Positions 12,971 to 25,242 of a stretch of 64,000 bases of DNA are shown here, one piece after another (position 1 is the first letter of the stretch; each line of letters opens with the position of its first letter). The notes beneath the pieces are model-generated. The model was not told the DNA's origin, made no database searches, and worked only from the letters and a program-made list of their open reading frames with translations. Source of the stretch: Zeugodacus cucurbitae (Eukaryota; Arthropoda; Insecta; Diptera; Tephritidae); contig NC_071669.1 in NCBI RefSeq assembly GCF_028554725.1, positions 4,665,501 to 4,729,500 on the forward strand, given 5' to 3'. A program made the translations under genes and the position numbers.

Positions 12971-15285
12971 GAGAAAATAGGAATAGACACTCTCGGCACA
13001 TGAGCTTCATAGTCTTAACTCTTTAAATATGGTTCCTATGAAAGTCGATCAGCGGTTCGGAGCTGACAGAACAATGTCAGACGACTTTATTTGTCATCAA
13101 GATGAACACCACAAAGAAGAGAATATTCTGGGTACAGCTATTGACTTTTAGAAATACTTTTAGCAGTTTTTTGGAAAGAATATTACAGAAAGATCGACAA
13201 TATAGTTTTGGAGTTAAACAGACAGACTCCGAAGCTCAGTATTCCCGGAGAACTCATTTTCTGAAGCGATAAGACTTCTGTTCTTTCCAAAAGTATGTTT
13301 TCGAGATCTCCAAATTTTCAATTTCAGCTCTTCTTCGATATCACACAACCTATAGTAATAATGGCCCAATTGCAATTCATAAAATCTACCGCTACCGTGC
13401 ATACTGACAGCTTAAAAGGCTTCCTTGTGCCTAATAGAGGACGCTGACACCTCCATGACAACTCTGTACGGACATTAAATTTTTTCTTTATCATACAAGT
13501 TATGGCTTAAACCTGTTGAGAATTCCAGACTACTACTCATACCTCACCCAAGAGCTCTCCTTTATTTATTTATTTCACCATACTAACTAACAGAAGCAAT
13601 AATTTCCAAACTATCTTATCAACACTAAAAATTGTCGCAGTTGACCCACTTGACATGCACCACACTTTCTCACACATGCTAATCTCATTTGAGACAGCGC
13701 AAAAAAAAAAGAAACGGTTAATAAATTTCAATATTAAAATCACCGCACCGATGATTAACGGACTTTAAGGTAGGCATTTGCAGGCAAGTAGCAAAAATTG
13801 CTCTAAGTTGCATGCAACCGGTTCTTCCTTCTGGTTTGTTTATGTTATTTATGCGGCGGCAACAGAAAATTTATGAAAATCTTAAAAGTAGGCGAGTAAC
13901 CCAATATACCAGGGTGCGAGCAACACACAGAGAATGCCTTCATAAATAATAGCAAATAGAAGATGCTAAAAGCTAGTATAAATCATTTAAGCATAAAGCA
14001 TTGTTGTTGCATGCGAGTAGCATACGAAAAAAAGTAAATATTATCAGCGCCACGCATATGTGCAACTCACAATGTTGTTGCATGCCACTTGCGTCGAACA
14101 CTTTGCCAGTGGCAAGTTGCTGCGATAATTAATTACCGCGCCGAGAATGTGCTCGTCATGCGGACATTAATACCAAAATATGAGGAGCTGGACAGGAGTT
14201 GCGCCTGCTGCTGTTACGGACGCATGATCTCCAGCAAGCTGAGCCAGCCTCACTGCCGGATGCCACACCAATATTTATTTCTGGTTACACTGCCTACTGG
14301 AGCATGCGTGCCAACTGCTGATATCGGTTGCAGAGGATTGTAGCGTATTGCTTTCGTGCCAGTAGTGCTTTGGTAGCAAATAAATTCACGCATATTTTTG
14401 ACTATGTCATTGCAACTGCAACAAAATATGCGTTACAGCTATTGCCGCCAGCGAGCTTCTGTGGGCAATCAAATGCTAAGCTGACTTACTGGTCACGAGT
14501 GGAAAACAAATGCAAAATAATAATTTTCCCAACGATTTGCTGTAACAGAAAGTGTACAGATTCTCTCTGTATATATGTTGTATGTCGTATTGTACCCAAA
14601 CCTCATACCTGCGTTGACAAATTAATTCGGGCACGCAATATTTTATGAGTTCGTGTCCACTAAAAAAGAAAACACGGCAGATAAAAGAAGAAAAAAATTT
14701 TGTATGAGAACGGTCTCTTCAAACCCGGTAGTGGTAACCATTGAATGATGTAAGAACCGTGAGTTTTTTACCTCTAATCTGCCTAAAAGTCTCCAACGGT
14801 TATCTGATCCATCGAAACTGTTCAAATGTTATATTCAAATCGACACAAGTTATGCCGAATAGTTGGTTAAATCGGGGAGCTTACTTAGAAAACTGCACTC
14901 ACTTGAGCATCAGCATTCTTATTGTAATATCCAATAAATCAGTACTAATCTCTACACCGTGGTATACTTAATATAACTTTCGATTCCAAAATATTTTCGT
15001 GAACTGTGTCCTTCGTAACATATTCCGCAACATTCCGATGAAAGCATCACCCACAGAACATTATTTTAAGTCATCCGATGGATAGACTAAGTGTAGTTTT
15101 ATTGGTAAATATTATCCAAATATATCAATCAACTTCCCATTCTAGAACCGACGGTGTGAAACGCTGGCATTATAAATCTAGGAGGAGGAGTTCGCAGTGT
15201 AAAACACGATTTCCGCACAGGTTCTACAAATGGACTTCGGACCGAAATTTCATGATTGAAATGTATCCATACGTATTTTTGTCAG
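12971..15285. other. Intergenic sequence, no gene recognised
   Basis: No exon, RNA gene or complete mobile element is recognisable. An 84-codon frame at 14089-14343 is Cys-rich but has no domain pattern I recognise. Confidence 0.4.
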
Positions 15286-15287
15286 AA

Positions 15288-15725
15288 TCTTTTTAATCAC
15301 TTGGAAGATCGGACTCAAAGTAAAATATGTGAATATTTCATGATCAAAATGAAATAAATCAAGACGGATCTCTTTCGGAAGATCGGACTCAAATCCGAAA
15401 CCTAAAAAATATAGATATTTCATGAAAAGATCGATACAGACTACTGTCGGATTATTTTGATCGCTTGGAAGATCGAGAAGGTTTTATTTTGAAAGATTTT
15501 GATCACTTGGAAGATCAGGCTCAAAGTCGGAACGCTAAATATTCCACATTTGGATATTTCATGATACAGATTTCGTTCGAATTACTTTGATCACTTGGAA
15601 GATAGGACTCAAAGTTAAATATGTGAATATTTCATGATTGAAATGGAAAAAGATCGAGGCGGTTTTATTTTGGAAGATTTTGATCACTTGGAAGTCGTAA
15701 CGCTAAAGATTCCACATCTGGTTTG
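15288..15725. repeat. Irregular tandem repeat around a GATCACTTGGAAGATC core
   Basis: At least six imperfect copies of (T/G)ATCACTTGGAAGATCGGACTCAAAG occur, at about 15293, 15373, 15455, 15500, 15587 and 15680. They alternate with GATATTTCATGAT blocks. Spacing varies from about 45 to 95 bp. No coding function is suggested. Confidence 0.75.
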
Positions 15726-18204
15726 AAATATACAAAAATATCGTTCCGACTTCAAATTCGCTTCGCTTTTATTGCCTCAGAGAGTCTGATGAGGATTTCG
15801 GTGTCGAACAGTTTTTATTATATAAGGCATCTAAAAGAAGTTGGAGTAATCCAACTGATTGTAGGAAGATATTGAGAGATGACGATCTTGTTTGTATGAT
15901 TTGAAAGATCAGATAGGTAGTTCTAGAGTTTGGTACTACCATTCCGATAAAGTTGAATTTGATACTTCTTCCGTCCTACAAAAGTAATCTTTAATAGAGG
16001 TCATTTCGACTTTTTTTGTGGTATAACCCCTCCAATTATTATTACCATGCAAAACATAATTCAACAGTCTTTCGGAGGGCGCTTAAACTTTCGACGACGA
16101 AGTTAAAGAGTGGACGGAACTCAATATGCTCTACAATAGTGAACTACAAAGTGAAATTAATAAAGTCTTCGACTAATTTAGTATCTAGTTTCACTGAGGT
16201 GGAAATATAGACCGCTTGGTACGTATGCAGTCTCAAGATATTGAACATCAGCCTGTATCGATGTGATTTTGAGGTTTGGAAAGTTTGGAGTAATATTCGT
16301 CGTTATTTATGGAGCTAATTTGTTATCTAATGTGCTAGTGGTGTAAGATCATGCCGCTAGAGCGGGACTGGTATCGAGTTCCATTAGAAGAGTCATATTT
16401 AATGGAGGTTACTAGTTTTATTTATTGTTGAAAGCACTGATGGTATTACTATCATTCAGAAAATGCTTTATCAATTCTTCGGAGGCGGCTTACCATATCT
16501 ATAACTCTCCATTTGTAAAAGTCAAATGTAAGAAAAACTTTGGTCAAGTATTTAGTTAAGATCTCGGCGCAAATAATACACAAATATCTGCATATACCTC
16601 AGACCTATTGGTAAACAAATATTGATACCGCCTTTAACCAGATATTTTACAACAGTTTTATTGCGCCTTTCGACCAAAATTCCTGTTTCGCAACTGCGAC
16701 TTAAAATACTCTACACTAATTTATTCTAATTCCTAAGGGCCAATTTATGGAAATAGTTCTGGAGAAGTTGTGTGACGCATGTTAACACGCTTGAGGCTTA
16801 TATATTCTTGTTGTTGTAATTACCGAATCGAACATTTAATTGGAAATTTTATATTTCTTGTAAATTTATTTATAAACCCATCAATATGTGTGTATGTCTG
16901 TATATGGGTATGTAAAGAACACTTGAAACAGGAATAAACATTTAGCAGAATGTGATCCCACAGTGATAATGCGAAAAAAATCCAGTTTGCTGGCTTGTAT
17001 ACGACTTGTGAATTAGGTAAATATTGTGTATTGAAAAACGTGCCGCGGCAAAGAGAAAGAAAAAGAGCAACGCCAACAATAATAACAAGTCACAAACAAG
17101 TCTAAAGCGTGAAGCGAAAAATAAAATCAACAGCGCAAAGCAAACAACAAAAACCTGGCGAATTCCCACTTCTGGATGTCGTGGGTTTTTGGGAGCAGCG
17201 TAAACAGGAACGAAAAATCAGCAAGTAAGCGGGCCACATTCGGGCTGGTTGGCTGGCTGCTGACTGGCAAGCTTGAGTGTATTAAGTACAGTCACGTCAT
17301 TTTTGCTATTTTATTTTTCCGCACACACTTTGGCATCACTTTGGCTGCTGTGCGAAGCTATGGACTGATTCTGTAGATGAAGCGTGTGGCGGGTGTAGGC
17401 GCTGACTGCCGAATAGACTGTGTGTAGTGTGGCGGCAACTGCCGCTGGTGTCGTTGGCTATTGTGGCTTTTATGGCATGAATGACGTCTTTAGCTGCCAC
17501 CGGCACTGTTCTTTCTCAATATTTCCATGCAGTATTTTACGCATTTGCCACAGCAACATACATGCCTACACGGCGCAATTCAGACGCGGTCGCGGGCTTT
17601 CAAGTAGCACAGTAAGTGCCTCATTTATTTTCGGTGGCATCTTCTTTTCGTAGCACAAGCACAACACAAAGCGCACACATTCCGCACAGTTTACGATCTC
17701 TATTGAGCATAGAGTTGTTACATGCAACGCAGCAAGTAGCAGTAGCAACAATACTATGACAGCAAATTATTGGCGATTTTTTCTTTCTTTCTTTAGTAGG
17801 TGTAAAGCGGAAAAATATGCACAATTGACTGGCGAAGCTACAGCGGTTTACGGCGTTGCAAACTCTGCGTGAGCGTACACTTATTGTAAGCACATATTTA
17901 TGCACATACCTGGATGGATTTGAAAATTGTAATTTAATAAAATAATTGCCACAATTAGTTATGAGCAAAATATTGCTGGCCAATTGCGAAGTGGCAGCGG
18001 AGAAACGGGCGCTAGAACAGGTCAACAACGTTGTGGATTGTATGGTAACTGTATGCGTACTAGTCCACAGCTTAAATGCTGGTTGCGTCGATCCAAAATT
18101 ATGTGAATTGCCGGGAATCGCTTATATATTGACTACTGTCTTTGATAATTGCTAGGTGCTGGGGAGCTTGCTAAATTTATCTGTGGAACTCTTCAACGTT
18201 AGCT
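15726..18204. other. Intergenic sequence, no gene recognised
   Basis: Unrelated short open frames only. A GC-balanced patch at 17040-17880 shows no exon-like conservation cues. Confidence 0.4.
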
Positions 18205-19470
18205 CGTTATCTACGATCACTGATCGCAAATCTCTAGCTCCGTTTTGCAGCTCAATATTTTCCCACATAACGAAGTTATTCTTCGGGATCGTCTATTTCA
18301 TTTGAGTGATGTTTGTTAGGGATAAGTTCATTTTAGTGGCTCTAATACCTTCCAAATCATATAATCTCTGGAAGAACAATTAATACATAGATGGCGCATA
18401 GTTTTATAAAATGAAGAGTCTACAAAATTAACAGATTGCGATCACTGATCGCGAATTTCTACCACCGTCCTACAGCTCAGCTCGAACGCTTCATATTTAA
18501 CGATCTTCGCGATCGCTAATTCTAAGAAGAATGTATGTTCCCAGGAGATGTGCTGTGTTTTTTATGAATAAGAATCTTTTTATGGCACTAATATCTTCTA
18601 GATAATAGAATCTCTGAACTCTGTATCGCAGGAAACTAGGCTAGGTACTTCTGTTGCACTTACAGTGGAATGGGAACTAACAGGAACGCCGCTGTCCTCT
18701 TGCAACTTGCTTCTGGATGAATGGGTCTCAGTCGAACTGAGCAGGCGCTGGACAGTCACTAGCACCTGTTCTGTCGCAAGATCATTCTGGCCCAAAGTAA
18801 ATCGCAAGAGGTCAAGGGAACTCTTTGCCCTAAACAAGATCAATCTTTCCCAAGTTATAGGTGTTCTAACTGACCATTGTCCCATTGGGACTCACGCGGT
18901 CAAATTAAAAATTTTACCGGATGCTAGCTGCCTAGAAGAAGGTGAGGTAGAATCCTCCCAGCATTTCCTTTTGGAATGTCTCGCGGATACAGAAGTTAAA
19001 CACCTCTGCAGATTTGTGGTAGGTTCCAAGCGCTTTGTCGATTCATAAATAAGTGAGGGGGTTGAATTTTTACGGCACCACAAACTACTGCTCTCGATAG
19101 TCTAAGTGGGTTTCCCCCTTTATAGGGAAACAGCCTTCGTACCTAACCTAACGTAACCTAATATCTTCTAGATAATATAATCTCTGCACTCTTAATAGAT
19201 AGATGGAGGATAGTTCTATAAAACTAAAAGATCCCTTCTCTGATCGCGAATTTCTACCTCCATCTTACGGCTCAGCTCGTTCACTTCATATTTAACGATC
19301 TTTGGGATCGCCAATTCCATTAAGGTTTCAATTTCCCTGAAAATATACTGTGGTTTTTATGGTTAAGAATCTTTTATGGCTCTAAAATTATCTAGATAAT
19401 ACAATCTCTCGAGAACTATTATTCGATAGATGAAGGATAGTTTTATAAAATGAGCAGTCTGAAAAATTAA
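18205..19470. repeat. Three-unit diverged tandem array of about 230 bp, split by a LINE
   Basis: Units begin near 18209, 18439 and 19235. Each carries a GATC-CTGATCGC(A/G)AAT(C/T)TCTA block, a TACAGCTCAGCTCG-like block, TTTATGG, a TCTAGATAATA-AATCTCT block and a GATAGTTTTATAAAATGA-like end. The middle unit is interrupted at TCTAGATAATA by the LINE fragment at 18623-19159; its remainder resumes at about 19160. A related but separate array follows at 19.65-19.98 kb. Confidence 0.75.
18623..19159 (+). mobile_element. 5'-truncated non-LTR retrotransposon with target-site duplication
   Basis: One open frame (18665-19048) encodes the distal part of a LINE polyprotein. It shows an RNase H-end segment (ELSRRWTVTSTCSVARSFWP), then the KVNRKRSRELFALNK and LTDHCPIGTHAVKL blocks, and a Cys/His tail (C-x-EEGEVESSQHFLLEC). 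This order fits R1/I/Loner-type elements of flies. The 3' untranslated end carries AGTCTAAGTGGG and finishes in CCTAACCTAACG. A 33-bp sequence beginning AATATCTTCTAGATAATA lies immediately before (18590-18622) and after (19160-19192) the fragment with two mismatches, as expected of target-primed insertion. The reverse transcriptase is missing. Confidence 0.82.
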
Positions 19471-19644
19471 ACAGGGTCAAGTTCGATAAAGAAAATGCTT
19501 CTCAAATATTCGTAGAACAACACTCCTTAGAAATATAGGCAAGTCTTATGGACTACTTTTCACTTTATATTCTATAGAACCAGCCAACGGGGACCCCTGT
19601 TCAATCTCTAAGACCAACTAATGAAAAACAGGTAGTTTCAAAAT

Positions 19645-19985
19645 CGCTCATCTCTCAGCGAACAAATCTCAAAGTGAAATTTTATCATAAAAGATCATCT
19701 CTTGGCACCGATCAGCTCATTTGGATGCGTCTAAAAACATTTAGGATCATTAGTCCTCTCTCAGCGAACAAATCTCAAAGTGAAAATTTATCACAAAAGA
19801 TCATCTTTTGAAATCGATCTTTATCACGCTCTTTTGGACACGTCTAACACCATTTAGGTCCATTAACCGGAGGAAATCAAAACAAAATTTCTCACAAAAG
19901 ATCATCTCTTGAAATCGATCAGCTCTTTTGGATGCGTCTAAAACCATTTAGGTCCATTAACCGGAAGAAATCAAGACGAATGCCG
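19645..19985. repeat. Tandem repeat, 3 units of about 105-120 bp
   Basis: Three copies share AAAGATCATCT(C/T)TTG, a CGATC-CTC-TTTGGA(T/C)(G/A)CGTCTAA block and CATTTAGG-TCATTA. The first two also share CTCTCAGCGAACAAATCTCA. The last two end in AACCGGA(G/A)GAAATCAA. Confidence 0.85.
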
Positions 19986-21235
19986 CTAAAAAAAACTTGA
20001 AGTTCAAAATTTTTTGTACAAGAACAGGCGTATCATTTATATTATAGAGTTTTAGGAAGCGTTTGAAGAAGCCTCATTCCAATGGAATAATTTTCCGGAA
20101 GATCCTGTATTATTCCAAAGAGCTACGGGAGGACATTTTGATTGACAGAATCAATTTTCTTCCATTTACTGCAATTAATCTTGACAATTCTTCTGCATAT
20201 TTGTATAAGCCTACAAGTGTATCAAACGAAGCATCAACTTGCAACAAGATAAATCGAACAAATAAGTGATCTCCAGTGGCTCTCAATGCATAAATATAAC
20301 AGGTACTGTTTCCTGAGCAATAAGGCTTCCTGAATTGATGTGTTTCAAGCAAATCAAGCAAATAGCAAGAGAAATAGACATGTTCTCAACATGTTATTAA
20401 TTAAGTTTTCACCGTCACGCACACAGCTTTATCTAATTCTCCAGCGGCGCATACCTGGTTGCAATTAATTACGCCAGCGCCGTAACTGGATGTCTTGAAT
20501 TACGCATGCGCGACTGTATGAAAGCACAGCATTTGTCAGTTGGTGTATAAAAATATTGTGACATAAAAAATATTGCATAAGATTTTTAATTAAAATAAAT
20601 TTAAAAAATTATAAATTATTATATAAACAATATTAATTTTAATTAAATAATCTTTTCGTTTAAATATAAAATATATGCAGTTGCCTATATGTAAATATGT
20701 ATTTATATATACAGGTTATACATAACTTCATGTTTCATTGCATGCTTGGCGCTGCGCTTCTGACGACACTGACAATGTTCGAGAAGATACAAAAAAAAAA
20801 TGTGGTCAACAACCTCGCAGGGCACAAAGCGCGCAAACACACACACATATGCGTACATAAATAAATGCCTGCATTCAAGCATATATGTATGTATTTATAT
20901 GTATAATAAAAAATACAAAAATAACCACACAAAGTCAACGCAACGCACACGTAAATGCATTCACTGATTGATCTCTTCACGTACAACAATAAATATGATA
21001 AATATAGCAGTTATAAATAAAGATGTCTATATACGTAAATGGTGTTGGGTCGACGTTGACTAAATATATACTTAAAAAAAAAAAGCTGTGAAATGCAGAA
21101 GAAAAATACTTGACTTAAACATATGAAATCGTAAGTTATGTCATTAATTATATAACGAAAAGTTTATAGTAAGTATTATAATTTTATTTTATTTAAGTAG
21201 TCTTAAATATCTGCCTTCCGCCTTTTTGTATTTTG
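19986..21235. other. AT-rich spacer with short ATGT/ATAC-type microsatellites
   Basis: Very AT-rich at 20560-20720. ATGTATGTAT-like and CACACACA runs occur at about 20690-20900. A frame at 20361-20110 (minus) has no recognised motif. No gene is supported. Confidence 0.45.
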
Positions 21236-21289
21236 AATTTCGTGGCTCTGTATAAAGCGCTACAGAGCTCGTATCTGGCAATACTATAG

Positions 21290-22290
21290 ATCTTTGAAAG
21301 GTCTTGACATAACCTACAAAACGACGCTATGCATACTTAGTTTGGATATTGCGTTCAACAGTTATAGACGTGTAAACATGGAGTTCACTAACGACGAAAT
21401 TCGCGCTATTTTAAAGCTTTACTTCGTTAAAGGCAAATCCGCTTGGGAAAGGTTCCGTGATTTGGAGGATGATACTCTATCACTTCGAACTGCGAAGGAA
21501 TGGTTTCGACGATTCAGAGCGAGTGAAAACGACACCATGGACGGACACCGATCAAACCATGAAAAACATCGAGTTAGACCGGGACATGGGAGTTAGTCAC
21601 CAAACCATTTTAAGCCATCTGCAGAAGGCTGGATATAAAAAAAGTTTGGGTGCCGCATGATTTGACGCAAAAAAAAAACTTCTGGACCGAATCAACGCCT
21701 GCGATATGCAGCTGAAACGGAACGAACTCGACCCATTTTTGAAGCGAAGGGTGACTGGCGACAAAAAAATGGATCATATACGACAATATCAAGCGAAAAC
21801 GGTCGGGGTCGAAGGCCGGTGAATCGTCCCAAACAGTGGTCAAGCCGGGAATGACGGCCAGGAAGGTTTTGCTGTGTGTTTGGTGGGCTTGGAAGGAAAT
21901 CATCCACTATGAGCTGCTCCCATATGGCCAGACGCTTAATTCTACCATCTACTGAGAACAACTGGACCGCTTGAAGCTGGCGAACGACCAGAAGCGTCCA
22001 GAATTGTCGAAAAGGAAGGGTGTAGTGTTCCACCAGGACAACGCCAGACCACACACTTCGTTGATGACTCGTCAAAAGTAACATCCAGCATATAGCTCGG
22101 ACATAGCGCCTAGTGGTTACCACCTGCTCATGTCCATGGCGAACGCCCTTGGTGGTGTAAAATTGAACTCAAAAGAGGATTGTGAAAAATGGCTGTCCGA
22201 GTTCTTCGCAAATAAGGAGGTGTGCTTCTACGAGGAAGGTATTATGAAGTTGCCGTCTAGATAGGAACAGATTATCTAACGAAACAGCGC
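21290..22290 (+). pseudogene. Dead mariner-family (DD34D) transposase
   Basis: The plus strand begins with MEFTNDEIRAILKLYFVKGK at 21380, a mariner-type N-terminal helix-turn-helix, followed by TAKEWFRRFRASENDT. Later blocks survive in other frames: a VSHQTILSHLQKAGYKK-like segment, VTGDKK (first catalytic Asp region) near 21750, FHQDNARPHTSL (second catalytic Asp) near 22030, and SDIAPSGYHLL near 22105. In that last block the third catalytic Asp of the usual PSDYH motif reads Gly. Several frameshifts and stops interrupt it, and part of the linker seems deleted. I could not define terminal inverted repeats. The subfamily is not assigned. Confidence 0.82.
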
Positions 22291-22299
22291 AGACACTTT

Positions 22300-23355
22300 T
22301 TATAAAGCATTTTATTGAGAGCAAAAAAGGAGAAATAAGAATAATTTTTTTTTACAATACAAATTCAAGTTTCGAAGGAGAATTCAAGAGAGTTAATAAT
22401 AATTTTTTTTTTTTCAATTTTTCTTGGGTAGTCGTTTTGTCCAACATAATATTCACAGAACACGTCTACACTTTTAAAACGATAATACATCCACTCTTTC
22501 TCTCGGTATTAGGCTCTGAGTAGGATTGATTTTATGTATTACGGGGGACTGGTAGTCGACAATATTTGAAAAATCTTAAAGCCTTAAATGCTTAGATCTT
22601 AATTTAGTACCAATGACAAAAACAACTGCGTTTTTTCAAAAATCCAAGCTTTCTGGAATAAAAAGTGACAAAATCAGCGAAAAGGAGAACCTTATTAACT
22701 ACATTTTATTAAAATAACTTCCAGACTTTTTGGATGAAAATTGTTTATACGTCCACCGTTATTAGGAAGACAAAATATGAACATAAATTTATAAAAATCA
22801 CTACTCTCATGCCCTTATTTTGTTCAGTAAACTAATTCATAATTATTTTTTAAAGTTTTATATGAGACTAGTATAATTGAAAATTATTATGAATTTGTTT
22901 AATAATTCGTAAGAAAATATACGGATACAAATTACTTTCTTCTACTACTTTATAATACCAGAACCATACAAATTTAGCATAATAATAAAGATAATACATT
23001 TGCTATTATGTTTTAAAAATAATTTCGGATAAAAAACCGACGAGGCTGGCTAGCATAATTTCCAGACGACAGGTCCAATTTTCGACTATTTTTTGTAGCA
23101 ATTTACAAATGTAGGTCGTATGTCAGCAATAAACCCTCGTTGTTCCGTTATATGTCTGTTCAGTATGAAATGGTGGAAGCGTTCAAAAAAAGGCCAACTC
23201 CGAAAAAAGTGTCGTCTCATTGAATACCACACGTTTAAAGAAACACCCAGTACAACGTGTGACTGGCAGTCAGGAATATATTGAAAAGCGTTGCATTAAG
23301 TTAAATAAGGTTTGTACAACAACAACGTTCGCGAAATCTTTGAGAAAATCGAAAT
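22300..23355. other. AT-rich spacer, nothing recognised
   Basis: AT-rich sequence with no recognisable gene or repeat. Confidence 0.45.
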
Positions 23356-23359
23356 TTGT

Positions 23360-24224
23360 TTAAGAGGTTAGTGGTAGTCAGGATTTTCAAAAAAAAAAAA
23401 TATTTTTTTGCATATTCGTTAAGTGTAATATCTTAAAAATATTCTCTGACAATTTGAAGTTGATCCGATAATTACTGTTCGAGTTATTCGACAAATAAGT
23501 AAGAGCGCTCGGGCACTCCAAAACGCTCAGTAGAAACTTTAAATGCGTTTTTTCTCAAAACTATGTTTTTTGAACTGGTGACAACAGCAACTCGAAAACT
23601 GCTCAATAGATTTTAATGAAATTTATAAAGCTTTTAGAATACATAATAATCATAGGACTGATTTTTTGTTTTTCAAAAATTTCGATTTTTTAAGACCATT
23701 GACCTGAGGCCGCCATTTTGTTAATTTTTTAAAAAGAGAAAAAACTTCGATCCGGCCCAGGATTATCTATTAGGTTTACAACTTTGCTTTCGCCGTTTTC
23801 CAACAGATGTCTCTAGGGTCAACCACTGGTCGATTAAATCGATATAAAACGATTTATTATATCCAATTACCCAACAAAATATTTGTAGAGATCTGTTTGC
23901 ATCCCAAACTTATTCTCAACTGAAAATGTCACTTTTTGAGCCGAATTCTCGACATTTGCGGGAAATTTTGCTTTTCAAAGTTGTGGACCTTATATTTATA
24001 AAACTAATTCTTCTTATCCGATTGATTTTAGATGAATCCCCAAGGACTTATGATTGTCCCCGCAAGGACCTTTGATTGGAACTGGGTCAACACAAACAGC
24101 TATAACTTTGGAGATTATAATTTTTTTTTTTAATTTTTGTGACTTCAAGTCAAAGCATTGTGTAATAATGCCATATTATTAAATTCTAATTTTTCCGTGT
24201 CTCTGACTACCCCTAACCCCTTAA
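23360..24224. mobile_element. TTAA-bounded non-autonomous inverted-repeat element (copy 1)
   Basis: An 865-bp segment starts TTAAGAGGTTAGTGGTAGTC (23360) and ends with the inverse, GACTACCCCTAACCCCTTAA (24224): 18 of 20 positions match. The bounding TTAA could be target duplication or part of the repeat. The interior has no transposase. It contains long poly-A/T runs and stretches resembling the element at 45.6-47.3 kb: an AATTTGAAGT-GATCCGA block, an AAACTTTAAA-CGTTTTTTCTC block and a TTTTTTGAACTGGTGA-like block. I infer one MITE family of at least two members. The superfamily is not assigned; TTAA targets are typical of piggyBac but not exclusive to it. Confidence 0.75.
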
Positions 24225-24299
24225 AAAAACTTTATAAAATACCTTTCAAACGACTAAGGAAGGTTCTGAGGACTCTACAGTTATTAAATTTAGGATTTA

Positions 24300-25242
24300 A
24301 CGGGTGATTTTTTTGAGGTTAGGATTTTCATGCATTAGTATTTGACAGATCACGTGGGATTTCAGACATGGTGTCAAAGAGAAAGATGCTCAGTATGCTT
24401 TGACATTTCATCATGAATAGACTTACTAACGAGCAACGCTTGCAAATCATTGAATTTTATTACCAAAATCAGTGTTCGGTTCGAAATGTGAAATCCGCTT
24501 TTTTATCGACAAATTTTGTTCAGCGATGAGGCTCATTTCTGGTTGAATGGCTACGTAAATAAGCAAAATTGCCGCATTTGGGGTGAAGAGCAACCAGAAG
24601 CCGTTCAAGAACTGCCCATGCATCCCGAAAAATGCACTGTTTGGTGTGGTTTGTACGCTGGTGGAATCATTGGACCGTATTTTTTCAAAGATGCTGTTGG
24701 ACGCAACGTTACGGTGAATGGCGATCGCTATCGTTCGATGCTAACAAACTTTTTGTTGCCAAAAATGGAAGAACTGAACTTGGTTGACATGTGGTTTCAA
24801 CAAGCTGGCGCTACATGCCACACAGCTCGCGATTCTATGGCCATTTTGAGGGAAAACTTCGGAGAACAATTCATCTCAAGAAATGGACCCGTAAGTTGGC
24901 CACCAAGATCATGCGATTTAACGCCTTTAGACTATTTTTTGTGGGGCTACGTCAAGTCTAAAGTCTACAGAAATAAGCCAGCAACTATTCCAGCTTTGGA
25001 AGACAACATTTCCGAAGAAATTCGGGTTATTCCGGCCGAAATGCTCGAAAAAGTTGCCCAAAATTGGACTTTCCGAATGGACCACCTAAGACGCAGCCGC
25101 GGTCAACATTTAAATGAAATTATCTTCAAAAAGTAAATGTCATGAACCAATCTAACGTTTCAAATAAAGAACCGATGAGATTTTGCAAATTTTATGCGTT
25201 TTTTTTTTAAAAAAGTTATCAAGCTCTTAAAAAATCACCCTT
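24300..25242 (+). mobile_element. rosa-type (DD41D) mariner, internally deleted
   Basis: The element is bounded by GGGTGATTTTTTTGAG on the left and, inverted, GGGTGATTTTTTAAGAG on the right, flanked by TA on both sides. An N-terminal frame (MNRLTNEQRLQIIEFYYQNQ, from 24413) runs to about 24490. It then joins directly to the catalytic half, so the end of the DNA-binding region and the linker are missing. Intact mariners are about 1.3 kb; this copy is 943 bp, so about 0.3-0.4 kb appears deleted. rosa elements were described from Ceratitis rosa and other tephritids, which fits the host. It is non-autonomous, but its ends look complete. Confidence 0.82.
24505..25136 (+). pseudogene. Catalytic half of rosa-type mariner transposase
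   Basis: An open frame of about 210 codons covers the DDE/D domain of a Tc1/mariner transposase. Landmarks in order are KILFSDEAHFWLNG (first Asp), VWCGLYAGGIIGPYFF, FQQAGATCHTARDSM, and WPPRSCDLTPLDYFLWGY (final Asp), ending IIFKK. If the Ala in QQAGA stands where family members have Asp, the spacing to the Asp of TPLD is 41 residues, the DD41D signature of rosa. On that reading the second catalytic residue is changed to Ala, so the protein would be inactive even without the N-terminal deletion. The frame is otherwise uninterrupted, suggesting a fairly young copy. There is no ATG; the frame opens at the deletion junction. Confidence 0.8.

Noticed and set aside
14643..14971. Possible small gene near the 14.7 kb frames on both strands
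   Set aside because: Short, overlapping, opposite-strand frames in AT-rich DNA without any supporting signal.
20110..20361. 83-codon minus-strand frame, considered as a transposase or gene exon
   Set aside because: No motif could be matched and there are no supporting neighbours.
24516..25136. Host gene of SETMAR type (domesticated transposase)
   Set aside because: The element keeps both inverted repeats and TA flanks, has no fused host domain, and seems to have lost a catalytic residue and the N-terminal half.
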